Shown: piece after piece, positions 11,871 through 22,497 of the stretch
Layout: the number at the start of each line of letters is the position of its first letter
How positions within the stretch are numbered: position 1 is the first letter of the stretch
Origin: Heterohyrax brucei
Lineage: Eukaryota; Chordata; Mammalia; Hyracoidea; Procaviidae
DNA length: 64,000 nt
Assembly (NCBI GenBank): GCA_028571685.1
Contig: CM053162.1
Location: 66,452,351 to 66,516,350 of the forward strand
Direction of reading: 5' to 3'
Program-made: the position numbers and the translations under genes
The notes under the pieces: generated by a model
Told to the model about the DNA's origin: nothing
Databases searched by the model: none
Seen by the model: only the letters and a program-made list of their open reading frames with translations

Positions 11871-12277
11871 TAAGTGATCACATTCTATCAGAAAATGGAG
11901 GAGAGTGGTATCGTTACACAGCTGCTAAAGTGCAACATTACAAAGCTGGCAGACTACATCATTACATAACTGAGAAGCACTGCAGACCAGCCTGGTCCAC
12001 TCAAATTGATAAAGTATGTTAACCATGACACTGACCCTGCTGGTGTTGGAGATGCTAGTGGTACAGCTCCTAGCATCACAGGAATGTACGAGGCACTGCA
12101 GTACAATAACAGACGGATGAGTGTGGGAAGCATGGATTATTCAAGCTTATATCACAACGAACTTTTTAAAAGATTCTGTTTCAGTAAATAATTTTAATAT
12201 AAAAACAAAAATGATACAAACATCTACAAAAATAGGAGTATTTAACCAACTTGTGAGTGGCAAAAATATTTCAAGAA
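11871..12277. other. Unassigned sequence
   Basis: A 61-codon frame on the plus strand (12,006-12,191) contains 'GMYEALQYNNRRMSVGSMDY'. I do not recognise it and composition gives no support for coding. It could be an internal piece of an ancient transposon. Confidence 0.3.
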
Positions 12278-12420
12278 TTCCTGGCATCTCTTCTCTGTCC
12301 CCCTATGCCCGACTAATTGACACGTGAAACTGCATTATTCCTACCTCTGCTCCTGATCGCTTCAGTTATATCTGCCATACTTTTGACATTTTCCAAAATT
12401 AATGGCATTTTATTAAATAA
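12278..12420 (+). repeat. Direct repeat copy 1 (~140 bp)
   Basis: It begins 'aattcctggcatctcttctc' and ends near 'ccaaaattaatggc'. A copy with only scattered substitutions starts at 14,212 in the same orientation, about 1.93 kb away. An LTR and an L1 3' UTR lie between the two. Confidence 0.85.
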
Positions 12421-12439
12421 AAATTTTAACTGTAATGTT

Positions 12440-12894
12440 TGTCATGGATTGAATCATGTCCCCCCAAAATGTGTGTATTAATTTGGCTGGGTCATCATCC
12501 CCAGTACTCTATGATTGTCCACCGTTTTGTCATTTGGTGAGATTTTCCTATGTGTTGTAAATTCTATTTCTATGATTTAAAAAGATGGATTAGCAGCAGT
12601 TTTGTTGATGAGATCTGCAAGATTAGGTGGAGTCTTCACCATTTTCTTGTGAGATATAGGAGAGAGATGCAAGTCTGGAGACTGGGGACCTCATATGACC
12701 AAGAACGTGGTGCTGAGTAGAGCCTAATGTATCACAAGGACATTCCTCTGGAGCCAACAGAGAGAGCCTTCCCCTGGAGCTTACACCCTGAATTTGAACT
12801 TGTAGCCTCCTAAACTGTGAGAGAATAAATCTCTCTTAGTTGAAGCCATCCTCTTGTGTCACTTCTGTTACAGCAGCTCTAGATGACTAAGACA
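12440..12894 (+). mobile_element. Solitary MaLR-type LTR
   Basis: The sequence runs from TG ('tgtcatggattgaatcatgt') to CA ('gatgactaagaca'). Internal landmarks match MSTA/MLT1-like LTRs: 'ccccccaaaatgtgtgt' near the start, 'aactgtgagagaataaat' with its AATAAA signal, and 'gttacagcagctctagatga' at the end. The 5-bp flanks do not match, so the target-site duplication is not visible. Related LTRs lie at 29.4 and 38.7 kb. Confidence 0.8.
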
Positions 12895-13972
12895 ATATAT
12901 TTTTTTTAATGTAATACAACTGAGTGAAAATGTACATTCCCGTATAAATTTACATGCCCACCTATATGCAGCTTCCACTGCTCTCCCTGTCTGGTGACAG
13001 CACACTATTCCTCTCTGCTCCATACATCCTTTCCCCTCCTCTCCACCCACTCTCCTTCCTCCAGCCAGAGGTCAGCAGGATGATATCCTGTAGATGTATA
13101 GAACCATAAAGTGCATCCAGTATATGGTCACTCTACATTGCCAAGTCCAATCCACTTGTGTCCAAAGAGTAGACCTTAGTTATGATTTATGGACAAGGGC
13201 AGCATCAGGGCCAGGGGCCATGCTCTCAGGGGAACCCCGAAACCGCTGGACCATCAATTGAGGTCTTTTAGTGGAGATCTCATGATGCACCCCTTTTTAT
13301 TCTTGTGTTGCCAGTGAGACTCAACCTAGTGAGCTCCATCGTGGCTATCACTGGTGGTGGCCAGGCACCATTTGGTTCTTCCGGTCCCAAGTCAATGAAG
13401 GCACCCACTCTTGTGGGTCTCTCTATCTTCTAGGTTGTCTTTACCCCATGTCATTTTGGTCCTCGGTGAGCATCCGTTCCTGCTGAGTTGGAACCATTTG
13501 CTGTGTCCTCGGATGGCAGCTTGGCAGCTTTTAAGACCCCAGACGCCACTCACCAATGTAGGGTGCAGAGAGCTCTCTTAGCAAAATGCTAGTTGTGCCA
13601 ATTGGCCTCGATTTTGCCTAAGAGCATGGTCCCCTGCCCCCCACCCCACCTACTCTATCCTTGCAATATTGGGTTAAGATGGAAGGAGTACTCAAGTTAT
13701 GCTGAAGTCCACTTTGTGTTGTTCTTGTTTCTCATGTGTGCTATCACCAATGTCTCCCAACCAGATTTCTAGCAACTATCCAATCTAAACCCTCCCCTTC
13801 TCACCCTCCCTCCCTCCCCTCCCTTGCAGCTGTCAAAGAGTCTTTTCTTCTATACACAAGTCTATTTTTGAGATCTTATCATAGAGATCTCATACAATAT
13901 TTGTCCTTTTATTGCTGACTACTTTCAATCAACATAATGTAAGACAATATTTTTTAAAAAAACAATCATTCC
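12895..13972 (-). mobile_element. L1 3' UTR, antisense
   Basis: It starts with a T-rich run at 12,899 (the poly-A end of a minus-strand L1). It continues through a long 3' UTR with the module 'ttttaagaccccagacgcc' (13,530-13,548) to the ORF2-proximal boundary, 'catacaatatttgtcctttt'. It is homologous to the 3' UTR at 19.15-20.6 kb. The 5' part is lost at about 13,970. Confidence 0.8.
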
Positions 13973-14211
13973 GACCAGTCTTTCTCAGCTCATGGGATCA
14001 TTTCAGACTTGATCAGGAGTAAACCTATCCTTCCTGCCCTCTTTCTCTCTCAAAATATCACATTGACACCTCTGTACTCTGCAAGACTTGAGAAATTCAA
14101 ACACTGATTCATAAAAATAGGAGTGGAGAGTGAGCCGGTGTGGAAAGAAATGAAGAGTTCTGCTCTTTGCTTGTTGTAGAGCTCCCTTCACATGAGTTGT
14201 ACCTGTGTAAA

Positions 14212-14345
14212 ATTCCTGGCATCTCTTCTCTGTCCCCCTATGCCCAACTAACTGACGTGTGAAACTGCATTATTCCTACCCCTGCTCCTGATCGTTTCAG
14301 TTATATCTTCCATATTTTTGATGTTTTCCAAAATCAATGGCTATA
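14212..14345 (+). repeat. Direct repeat copy 2 (~140 bp)
   Basis: Second copy of the segment at 12,278. It starts with the identical 'aattcctggcatctcttctc' and carries the same internal phrase 'gaaactgcattattcctacc'. It differs at scattered single bases such as 'gcccgac' versus 'gcccaac'. Confidence 0.85.
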
Positions 14346-14765
14346 TTAATATGCATTACTGTATAACCAATTATCCCAAAACTTAGAAGTTTAAACAACG
14401 AGCATTTCTTATCTCACAGTGTCTGTGGATGAAGAATCAAGTCATAGATTAGGGGAGTGCTTGTCTCTCAGCATCTCTCACAAAGATCATCTGAAGGTCT
14501 AAATGTGAGAGGATCCACTTCCAAGTTGACCCCTGTGGCTGTCAGCAGGGCTGTCTGCAAGCCTCAGATTCTCAGTGGTTCCCCTCCATGTGGGCCTCTG
14601 TGTGAAGTTCACCACAGCATGGCAGCTGGCTTCCCCCATAGAGAATGGTCAAAAGAGAGAGAGAGACAGACCTGGATGGCTGCCAAGTCTTTTTACAACC
14701 TAAAATTGGAAGTCACATTTCATCACTTCTGCTGTATTCTATTTGTTAAAAGGGAGTTACTAAGT
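14346..14765 (-). mobile_element. MLT1-type MaLR LTR, main part
   Basis: Antisense MLT1-like LTR: 'aattatcccaaaacttagaa' (antisense of the LTR end), 'gatcatctgaaggtctaaat', 'catggcagctggcttccccc', 'agagagagagagacagacct', 'ggaagtcacatttcatcact'. The rest of the LTR resumes at 15,683, so it is split by an insertion of about 0.9 kb. Confidence 0.8.
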
Positions 14766-15254
14766 ATAGCCTATATGTAGGCAAAAGCTGGAAAGTTAGT
14801 GCTTCAAACCAGTACAGTCATGGCCAACAGAGCAACAAAACTAAATCAGATCCAAATTTTTACAATGTGGGTGATACAGAACGGTAACCAAGAGCAGGAA
14901 AAATTAAAGTCTTTGGAGCAGGAGTCTTGGAAGAGGTGTCACCAGCTCTTTCAGAAGCCTCATGAGGATGATTGGAATATTGGCAGGAATGAGGAGATAC
15001 ACACTCACAGCACTGTGACTGGCTGGAATATTTGAGCAGGGCATTGGTGTTTCTGACTCTGCTCAAAATGTAATGGACAAAAGACTTGGTTGCTATGCAA
15101 CATATATGCTGCCTTTGTTTTCTAACAGGAATATTAAGTTTCCAGCAAGGGTTCAACCCTTAATTTTTTCAATTCAGGTTATTCCAGTTCACCCAAATTT
15201 AAAAAACTCAAATCTGTTTTAGTTTCCCTTCTTGGCCATGACTGATCAGGCCAG
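14766..15254. other. Unassigned part of insert within the LTR
   Basis: Sequence between the LTR and the recognisable RTE 3' end. It could be an upstream part of the same RTE insertion or an independent event. The frames on either strand (up to 98 codons) are not recognisable. Confidence 0.35.
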
Positions 15255-15676
15255 AACTAGTTTGAAGCTCTATAGACCAAAAAAAAAAGAACAGAAGAAG
15301 GATGGATACATTTGAATTGTGGTGTTGGTAAAGAATGTAAAATGTACCATGGACTGCCAAAAGAATAAACGAGAACGTCTTAGAAGAAATACAACCGTAA
15401 GATTTCGTAGAAGCCAGGATGGTGAAACTTCATCTTCCTTGCTTTAGACATAGCATCAGGAAAGACTGTTTACTAGAAAAATACATTCATTGGTAAAGCA
15501 GGGGGTCAGTGAAAAAGCAGGAAACCTCAGTGAGATGGACTGACACAATTGTCACAAAAATGGACTCAAACATGTAAAAGATCGTGAAGATGGCACTGGG
15601 TTGGCTAATGGTTCATTCTGTCATAAATAAGGTCACTGCGACTTACACCCTACTCAATGGAAACTAACAACAAAAG
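15255..15676 (+). mobile_element. RTE-type LINE 3' end
   Basis: Sense 3' fragment of an RTE-like LINE with several frame breaks. Landmarks are 'taccatggactgccaaaaga', 'gaaacttcatcttccttgct', 'agatggactgacacaattgt' and 'gatcgtgaagatggcactgg'. The tail is 'ggtcactgcgacttacaccc', ending 'ggaaactaacaacaaaag'. The implied protein is the RTE/BovB-like C-terminal region ('FGHV..', 'RW.DT..', 'VA.SR'). The tail resembles the AfroSINE tail. Confidence 0.7.
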
Positions 15677-15682
15677 CATACC

Positions 15683-15772
15683 TAAGGGGAGGCAGATACG
15701 CAAGGGTGTAAATGCCAGAAGCAGGGATGACTGGGGCCATCTTCAAAGCTGTCTCCCACAACAACCATTGTC
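15683..15772 (-). mobile_element. MLT1-type LTR, outer remainder
   Basis: Antisense start of the same LTR: 'gcaagggtgtaaatgccaga', 'agcagggatgactggggcca', 'tcttcaaagctg'. Together with 14,346-14,765 it rebuilds one LTR. Confidence 0.75.
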
Positions 15773-17589
15773 CTCTGAGCACCACAAAGCTCTCCCGCAT
15801 CCATAGTGTAGTCACCTACATACAGACAGTTAAGGAGGCACCACAGCAGAAGCAGCAGGCTGTTTGAATCCTAGATCAGCATTTGACCATAAACTGGAAT
15901 TGGCTATAACTGGCCTCTGAACTGCAGGCATGATGCAGTTGTGTAAAATCACAATACTCCTCTTGCTGACCACATCCCAGAAATTAGCAACTGACCCTGG
16001 TTGGCATTGTGAAGGAACAGAGTTGAGCTCAACTGTTGGTTTGTTGATGATAAAATAGACAGTGGCAAACAGAGCCTGGAGGGAGTATGTGGTTTTACCC
16101 ATTGCTCCATAGACACGATGCTTTGATCTCATAGTACATGACACCCACCCTGCTGTCAACCCATTTTCAGTTGGAAAATGACCATGAGGTTGTTTCTGAT
16201 TTCATAAACCATGAGGGGCAATGTTTACCAGGTTGGACCTGAAGGCAAAAACTCAAATGCCTCCATGGCCAAGTGTATGCAAGTTGGGTCAGGAGGAAGA
16301 CAAAAGGGAGTGGTAAAGACGGTAGGAATTCAGAGGGGTGGGCCTGGCTAACACATTGAAATTCAGTTCAAAGTAAAATATTGTGCACACCAAACAGTGT
16401 ATGTCTGTAAGCTTGAATCCATTCTAAAGACTGCCAAAATGTGAGCCTGCAGGCTTGGAGATAGATGTGAAATTCATGAAACAGATGGAAGTCTGAGTTT
16501 TTCTCAGCAGGGCCTTGAGATGGGGCATGCCCAACACAGATCTAGAAAGTTACCAGGAGCAGAGTTAGGCTGCCTACCATAGTAGCCACTTCTCTCTGAC
16601 TTCATGGCTTTTTGCATAAATGATGCTTAAAATATTCACTAAGTTCTCACTCTGGCACCTCTCAATCCTTCTTTGAGTAAAACCCAGTATTCACTGGGCA
16701 GGGGCAGGAGGCTTGTGCATCCAGAAGGAACGAGTGATTTTCCAGGCTTGTGTGTAGACAGGGTCCTCATCAGGGAGAAGGTGCTTGTAGACTGCACCGG
16801 GAAGGGACTTGCTTTTGGAGGGTTTCCTTAGACTTCTTGAATTGCTTGGAGCAAGAAGAGGAGACCAAATGTGCTATTAATAGCATTTCATTCATCACTG
16901 AAGTAATGAAAGTAAAATTAAAGCTGGTCTTCATAGAAGGAGGACAGCAGAGAAAGTAAGAAATAAAACGCTGGTCACCTTGTGACAGGCCTAAATTCAG
17001 GGTGTCCACAGGGCTGTGCTTCCTCTGTGTAGAATCTAGGAGAGAACCCACTCCCTTGTCTTTTTCACCTTCCAAAGCCACATTTTTTTTTTTACTTTTT
17101 GCCCCTTTTGGCATCTTGACAACTGGCAGTGTGGCTTCACAAGTTTCTCTTAGTTTTTTTTTTATTTCCTGCTTTCAAATTCCTTTTCCCTGTGTCTTAT
17201 AAAAACACTTGGGTATGTCAAATAATCTAAGACACTATCTCCACCTTAAGATTTTTAATCTAATCACAGCACAGGCTCCCGTTGCTATAAAGGATAACAC
17301 GCAATGTTCCTACTGACAGTAACCAGCCTCAGCAGTTGGTCTTAAGTCGTGTTTCTGTTGTGGCTCCCTGACTCATGGCTCTGCTGCAATGGATTTCACC
17401 TCCTGTGTTTAGGTTTTTATTAAAATCATTTGAAGTGTATGTCAAGTATATGCATGACAAAACATTTTCCATTTCAATAGTTTTTATGTGTATAACTCAG
17501 GGACATTAATTATGTTCACCAAGTTGTGTAACAGTAACCATTGTCCATTTCCAAATTTTTCCATCATCTTTAACAGAAACTCAGGTTTA
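15773..17589. other. No recognised gene or repeat
   Basis: About 1.8 kb. A 109-codon minus-strand frame (16,159-15,830) and a 114-codon minus-strand frame (17,114-16,770) are present. I recognise neither, both overlap frames on the plus strand, and neither has a visible domain. Treat as unassigned. Confidence 0.4.
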
Positions 17590-17742
17590 ACTTTGTTCCA
17601 GGTCAATTATTATTTTCCAAGTACTGTGCTGGAAGGCCTTAGAGATAAAGGAAGTAATGTGATACAGTCTAGTAAAAGAGTAAACATACAAATATAAGTA
17701 ATTATAACAGTTCACAACAAGTGTTGTGATGAAGGTATTCAT
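17590..17742 (-). repeat. L2-like fragment
   Basis: 'ccaagtactgtgctggaagg', 'gatacagtctagtaaaagag' and 'ttgtgatgaaggtattcata' follow the pattern of an antisense L2 3' end. It is strongly diverged. Confidence 0.45.
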
Positions 17743-19150
17743 AGTCCTTGCAGGCCAAGAACCGACTCAGAAGCAACCTAAAGGTGGCATATTCTAAACT
17801 CATCAAAGCATTTTCTCATGTTTAAGTCATCTGACACTTTGCAAATCCTGTGAGATTAGCAACTCTTCTGTAGGTTTAAAACTATTACAAAATTAGAAGT
17901 TAAAAAAAAGAGAGGAAGCAAAATCTTGTGAGACAAGTTACTCTGTGCAAGAAACAAGGGATCTGTGTGAGTTGTGTGAAATTCTAGATCAAGGCCAGTT
18001 TGAGGTCACTTGGTAGTTTTCTGGCTCTAGGTCATAGACCAGCCCAATTCAACAAGTGTCACCTGAAAGCTTTCCAGGTCCAATGCAAGACATTCACAAT
18101 TATTTGGAGATGAAGCAATCTCACCCTTAGATGGAGAGGACCTTAGAGAACGCGGTGGCACCACATCTCTGCTACACTTGATGTGTGTTTCTGCTGAACC
18201 CTCCGGGGTAACTGAAGGTTCTACTTGTGAGTAATTTACGATCCAACACTGACACCCAGGCAGTCTGGGACCAAGGATGCTGCCACGGTCCTCAGATGTT
18301 GTCATGCAAATCCTTAACCGTGGGATCCTACCCGTCTTCATTCAGACGTCTAGATGCTGTGCAGCCTCTGCTTCTGTTTCACCTGGGGCTTGAAGAAGCA
18401 GAGTTACCAATTTGGTCAAAGACATCATAAACACTTCCTTCTCCTTCAGCTCTTGAGGTCCACTGCTATTTCTTCCCTCCCTAGTGAAGGAAGAGAATCA
18501 CTATTTTAGAATCACATCTGTTAATGACTCCTTAAATGCATGAAATCAAACCAATGGAGTGCTGATATGTAAACCTGCTTATAACACAATTATCACCTGA
18601 AACGCTGACTTTGATGTTGATCGTATCTTCCCTCTGTTTCATCCCTCTCCCCTTCTTTCCTGCCTACCTGTGAGCCCCAGAGCCTCTAGGTCCCATCACT
18701 GCTGTTAGAAGTGTTAATAGAGGGAAGCAAGGCACAGGCAGCACATTTCTGAGGATTCCTATGACTGTTTGGCAAGAGGTGGAAAAATAACACATCATAT
18801 ACAGACAATGCCTAGTGCAGAGGCTTTGCTTTATAGAAAACAAAACGGACTAAGCAAAGAAGGTGGCTGACTAGCATTGATGGGATACAAAAGCCATTTC
18901 TCCAAGTAATAAGAGTGGGAATAGCGTGTCTCCATTTGGACTGGTTTGTCTAGGTTCCAGAAAGAACTGTTAAAGTGATGGAGACAGTTTTAGAGACCTT
19001 CTTGTCCATAAGCCTCTTAGCAAACAAGTAGAGAAACTGAGGCTCACTTATGGTAAACAAACAAACAAACAAACAGGCTTGTTCGAGGTGGTACAAAGTT
19101 GTGGTTTGGACCATGGGCTCATGTTATCATTTCTTCTCATAGTAAAATGT
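17743..19150. other. No recognised gene; short MIR trace and (AAAC)n
   Basis: 'gtagagaaactgaggctcac' at 19,029-19,048 is a likely antisense MIR trace, followed by (AAAC)n at about 19,053-19,075. A 104-codon minus-strand frame (18,341-18,027) matches nothing I know and overlaps a plus-strand frame. Confidence 0.4.
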
Positions 19151-20612
19151 CATTTTTTAAAATTGTGATTAAGTGAAAATATACAGTCCAAATTAATTTT
19201 GCATGCCTGCCTACCTGCAGCAATTTCTGCTTTTCATGCCCGGTGACAGCATACTCCTCCTTTTCATTCTATGCTTGTTTAGCCTCTTAACAAGCTCCTG
19301 CCCCCTCCACTCCCCTCTATTCTTTCCCATCTAGCAAAGACCAGTAGGATAGCATCCTATAAATGCATAGAACCGTGAAGTACACACACCCTGTGGTCAC
19401 ATTGTGTCCCCAAGTCCAGTCCATTTTTGTCTGAACAGTTGACCTCAGTAGTGTTTTCCAGACAGAGGCAGCAGCAGGTCTAGGGTCTATGCTCCCAGGG
19501 GATCGTCTAGGCCATTGGACCATGAATTGTGGTCTTTTAGTATAATTCTTAAGCTGCACTCCTCTTTTTTTCATGTTGCCACAGGGACTCAAAATTGTGT
19601 GCCCCGTCACGGCTATCTTGGGTGGTAGCCAGGCACCATCTGGTTCTTTGAGTCACATGTTGATACAGTCTCCTGTTTACAAGGGTCCTTCTGTCTCTTG
19701 AGCTCTCTTTTCCTCATGTCTTTGTTGTTCTTTGTGGTCGTCTGTTCAGGATGAGTTGGGACAATTTGGTGTACCTCAGATGGCAGCTTGCTAGTTTTTA
19801 AGACCCCAGACACCACTCTCCAATATGGGGTGTAGGAAACTCTCTTAGCAATAGGCTAGTTATGCCAATCGTCCTTGCTGTATCCCAAGAACATGATCCC
19901 TAGACCCTGCCCCTGCTACTCTATACTTGCAATATTGGATTGAGATTACAAGAACTTTCAGTTTATGGTGCAGTCCAGTTAAGTTGATCTACTTTATACT
20001 GTGAGCTATCACTGCTTTCACCCAACCACATTTCTGTCAACTAATCTATGACCAGCCCTCTCCCTCCCTCCCCTCCACTGTAGACATCAAAGAGTCTTTT
20101 CTTCTGTATATGAGTCTGTATTTGAGTCCTTATAGTAGGGGCCTCATACAATGTTTGTTTTTGTGCTGCTGACTGATGTCACTGAGCATAGTGTCTTCCA
20201 ATTGAAACTAGATTATGAGATGCTTCCTAAAATCATCACTGTTCTTTGTCCTTGCCTAGCGTTCCATGGGGTATATGCCCCACAGTGTGATCATCTGTTC
20301 ACAATGTGTATTTAGGTTGATTCCATCTTTTTGCTATTGAGGACTGTGCTGCAATAAACATTTGTATGCCTATATCTGTTCATGTGACAGCCTTTATTTC
20401 TGTAGGATATATTGTGAGCAGTAGGATTACTGGATTAAATGGTATACCTATTTCCAGCTTTTAAGGAAGGGTCAAATTGCTTTCCAAAGAGGTTATACCA
20501 TTTTGCAATCCCACCAACAGTGTAGGAGAGTTCCAGCATCTCCCCAGCCTCTCCAGCATCTGTTGTGTTTTTTTGGATTATGGCCAACTTTGTGGGTCAT
20601 TTTTTTAATAAC
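19151..20612 (-). mobile_element. L1 3' UTR and ORF2-proximal end, antisense
   Basis: It begins 'cattttttaaaattgtgatt', the 3' end read antisense. It carries the 3' UTR module 'tttttaagaccccagacacc' at 19,794-19,813. It then runs through 'attgaggactgtgctgcaat', 'aaacatttgtatgcctatat', 'gcaatcccaccaacagtgta' and 'gattatggccaactttgtg', the standard antisense L1 3' region. It is homologous to 12.9-13.97 kb and 50.98-51.65 kb. Confidence 0.88.
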
Positions 20613-20649
20613 AAATTGAAGTTTGGAGAAACTGTAATTAGATTCTCTC

Positions 20650-21202
20650 TTACTTTCTTAGGGCTGCTATAACTAAACAGCATAGACTGCATGACTCCTA
20701 AGAAAAATAATTTATTGCCTCATAGTTTTAGAAGTTAGAAGTCCAAACCAGGGTGTCATTTGTGTTGATTACTTCTCAAAGTTTTGAGAGAGAAACAGTT
20801 TCATGCTTCTTTCTCAGCTTCTGGTGGCTGTAGGCCTTTCTTGGCTTGTAGCTGTAAGGTAACATGACTTCCTTTCTCCCCATAAGTCTGATGGTATAGT
20901 GGTTAAGTGCTACAGCTGCTAAGAGGTCAGCAGTTCAAATCTACCTGATGTTCCTTGGAAACTCTGTGGGGTAGTTCTACTCTGTCCTGTAGGGTTGCTG
21001 TGAGTTGGAATTGACTGAATGGCAACAGGTTTAATTTTTGTTTATGCATACAGGATTAGGACCTACTATACTCAGGCATGACCCCATGCTAACCTAACCC
21101 ATAGCATCTTAGAAACTTTCTAAACAAAGTCGTATTCACAAATACAGGGATCAGGGTTTCAACATATTTGGGGGTCGTAGAACAATATAATCTGTAACAG
21201 GT
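20650..21202 (-). mobile_element. MaLR-type LTR carrying a SINE
   Basis: Antisense LTR: 'ttagggctgctataactaaa', 'aataatttattgcctcatag', 'ttttagaagttagaagtcca', and after the SINE 'caggattaggacctactata' up to 'acaatataatctgtaacag'. The pattern matches MST/MLT1 LTRs. An AfroSINE splits it at 20,882-21,037. Confidence 0.75.
20882..21037 (+). repeat. AfroSINE inside LTR
   Basis: Sense copy in opposite orientation to its host LTR: 'tgatggtatagtggttaagt', 'agctgctaagaggtcagcag', B box 'agttcaaatc', 'ttctactctgtcctgtaggg', tail 'tgtgagttggaattgactga'. Confidence 0.93.
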
Positions 21203-21861
21203 TGGATAGACCAGGAAACCAAATGCTAATCATAGCCACGAGCGCTAGAAGACAACCTGCATTAGAGATTGGGCAGCAGGCATCAGGAAGCAGGCTGGGG
21301 TTGGTGGCCTCCCAGAAGGTATTCTGAAACCTCTTGAAGTTTGCTGTGACTGAGTCTCTGAGGTTTGATATGAGCCCCATGTCACTGTCACAGTGGAGAG
21401 CAGAGACAGAACATGAGGATTAGGTTTCTCATGTGGAAAAGCCCAGTATCTTAGAAAAGACATCTGGGGCCAGGACCTGCCGCCTCTGTAGTGTCTACCT
21501 GACTCCGATGTCACTTAGCAGATTCATCCAATCATCAGTCATTTCCTCAACACTTTCAACTGAATTGAAAGGGAAGGTCAGGTAAAATGTCATTCTCAGT
21601 GATAGAAATACAGATCGAATTTGATAACAAGTATATTACCCCAAGTTAGAGCTAGTCCTTGAATGATTCCCAGAATAACCTTTCTTGGAAGATCTGGTTT
21701 CAGGCGTGTCTTTGATTAAGTGCGGAATCTGTACACTCATAAATAGAGAATAATACAAGCTGATACCCAGTACATCTCTTTAGAGAAAGAACCTCTATAT
21801 AGTTTGTATACTAGTTTCTTTATAGATAGCTGTCTCAATTCTGATATTGCTGGTTAGTCAT
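21203..21861. other. No recognised feature
   Basis: Two overlapping minus-strand frames (73 and 89 codons at 21,159-21,514) have no recognisable product. I name no repeats here. Confidence 0.4.
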
Positions 21862-21982
21862 CTAGCTATTCAACAAATATTTATTCAACAGCTACAATGT
21901 GATTTGGTGTGGTTATATTTGTAGGAGACAGCAGTGAACAGAATCAATAAAATGCCTACCATCATGGAACTTGAATTTTAAG
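21862..21982 (-). repeat. L2 3' end
   Basis: Antisense L2: 'attcaacaaatatttattca', 'acagcagtgaacagaatcaa', 'cctaccatcatggaacttga'. Confidence 0.75.
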
Positions 21983-21994
21983 AGTTGCCTGTTG

Positions 21995-22022
21995 TTCGAC
22001 GGCACTTGGCTTGGCTGTCTGT
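21995..22022 (+). repeat. SINE/RTE tail fragment
   Basis: 'ttcgacggcacttggcttgg' is the terminal tail alone, with no body in front. Confidence 0.5.
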
Positions 22023-22497
22023 TGTTGGACTTGTGGATTATTCTATTGTGAGTGAGCTCTATGAGTGCATGTGATTGTCAACACACTTGTCGCGCCAGTC
22101 TCCTTCTTCCTTTCCACCCTGGAGCTAGATGAGTAGCTGCACAAACATTCTTCGAATAAAATATCACAAACTAGAGCCTGTACTGAGATGCAACTAACCA
22201 ACCAAAACAAGAGCCAAGAAACATAATAAAAACTAAATGAAGTAAATAAAAGCCCAGAAAATTACTGTGTGTTGGTGTGTATGTGATGAGCATCCCAGGG
22301 GGAATTGTACAATGCTGGATCAAGGGCTACAAGAATGCGCCTTTTATGGTAGGCACACAGTAAGAATTTACCCCGACATCCCAGAAACACAATTGCTGAA
22401 GCCCAGAAGATATGGTGTTAGGGACTGAGCTCTGGGGGTTGGTTCTCAGGAAGAGGCTTACTGGAAAGCATATAACTAAATGGGCAGGTAGGCACGT

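Noticed and set aside
11871..12191. Possible exon at 12,006-12,191
   Set aside because: No recognised protein family, no convincing splice sites, and the flanks are repeat-derived.
15830..16159. 109-codon minus-strand frame, considered as a processed pseudogene
   Set aside because: No protein family recognised, no poly-A tail or target-site duplication, and the frame opens and closes without conserved blocks.
16770..17114. 114-codon minus-strand frame
   Set aside because: Lys-rich start from an A/T-rich run, overlaps plus-strand frames, no known domain.
18027..18341. 104-codon minus-strand frame
   Set aside because: Overlaps a plus-strand frame, no domain recognised, no flanking splice or promoter evidence.
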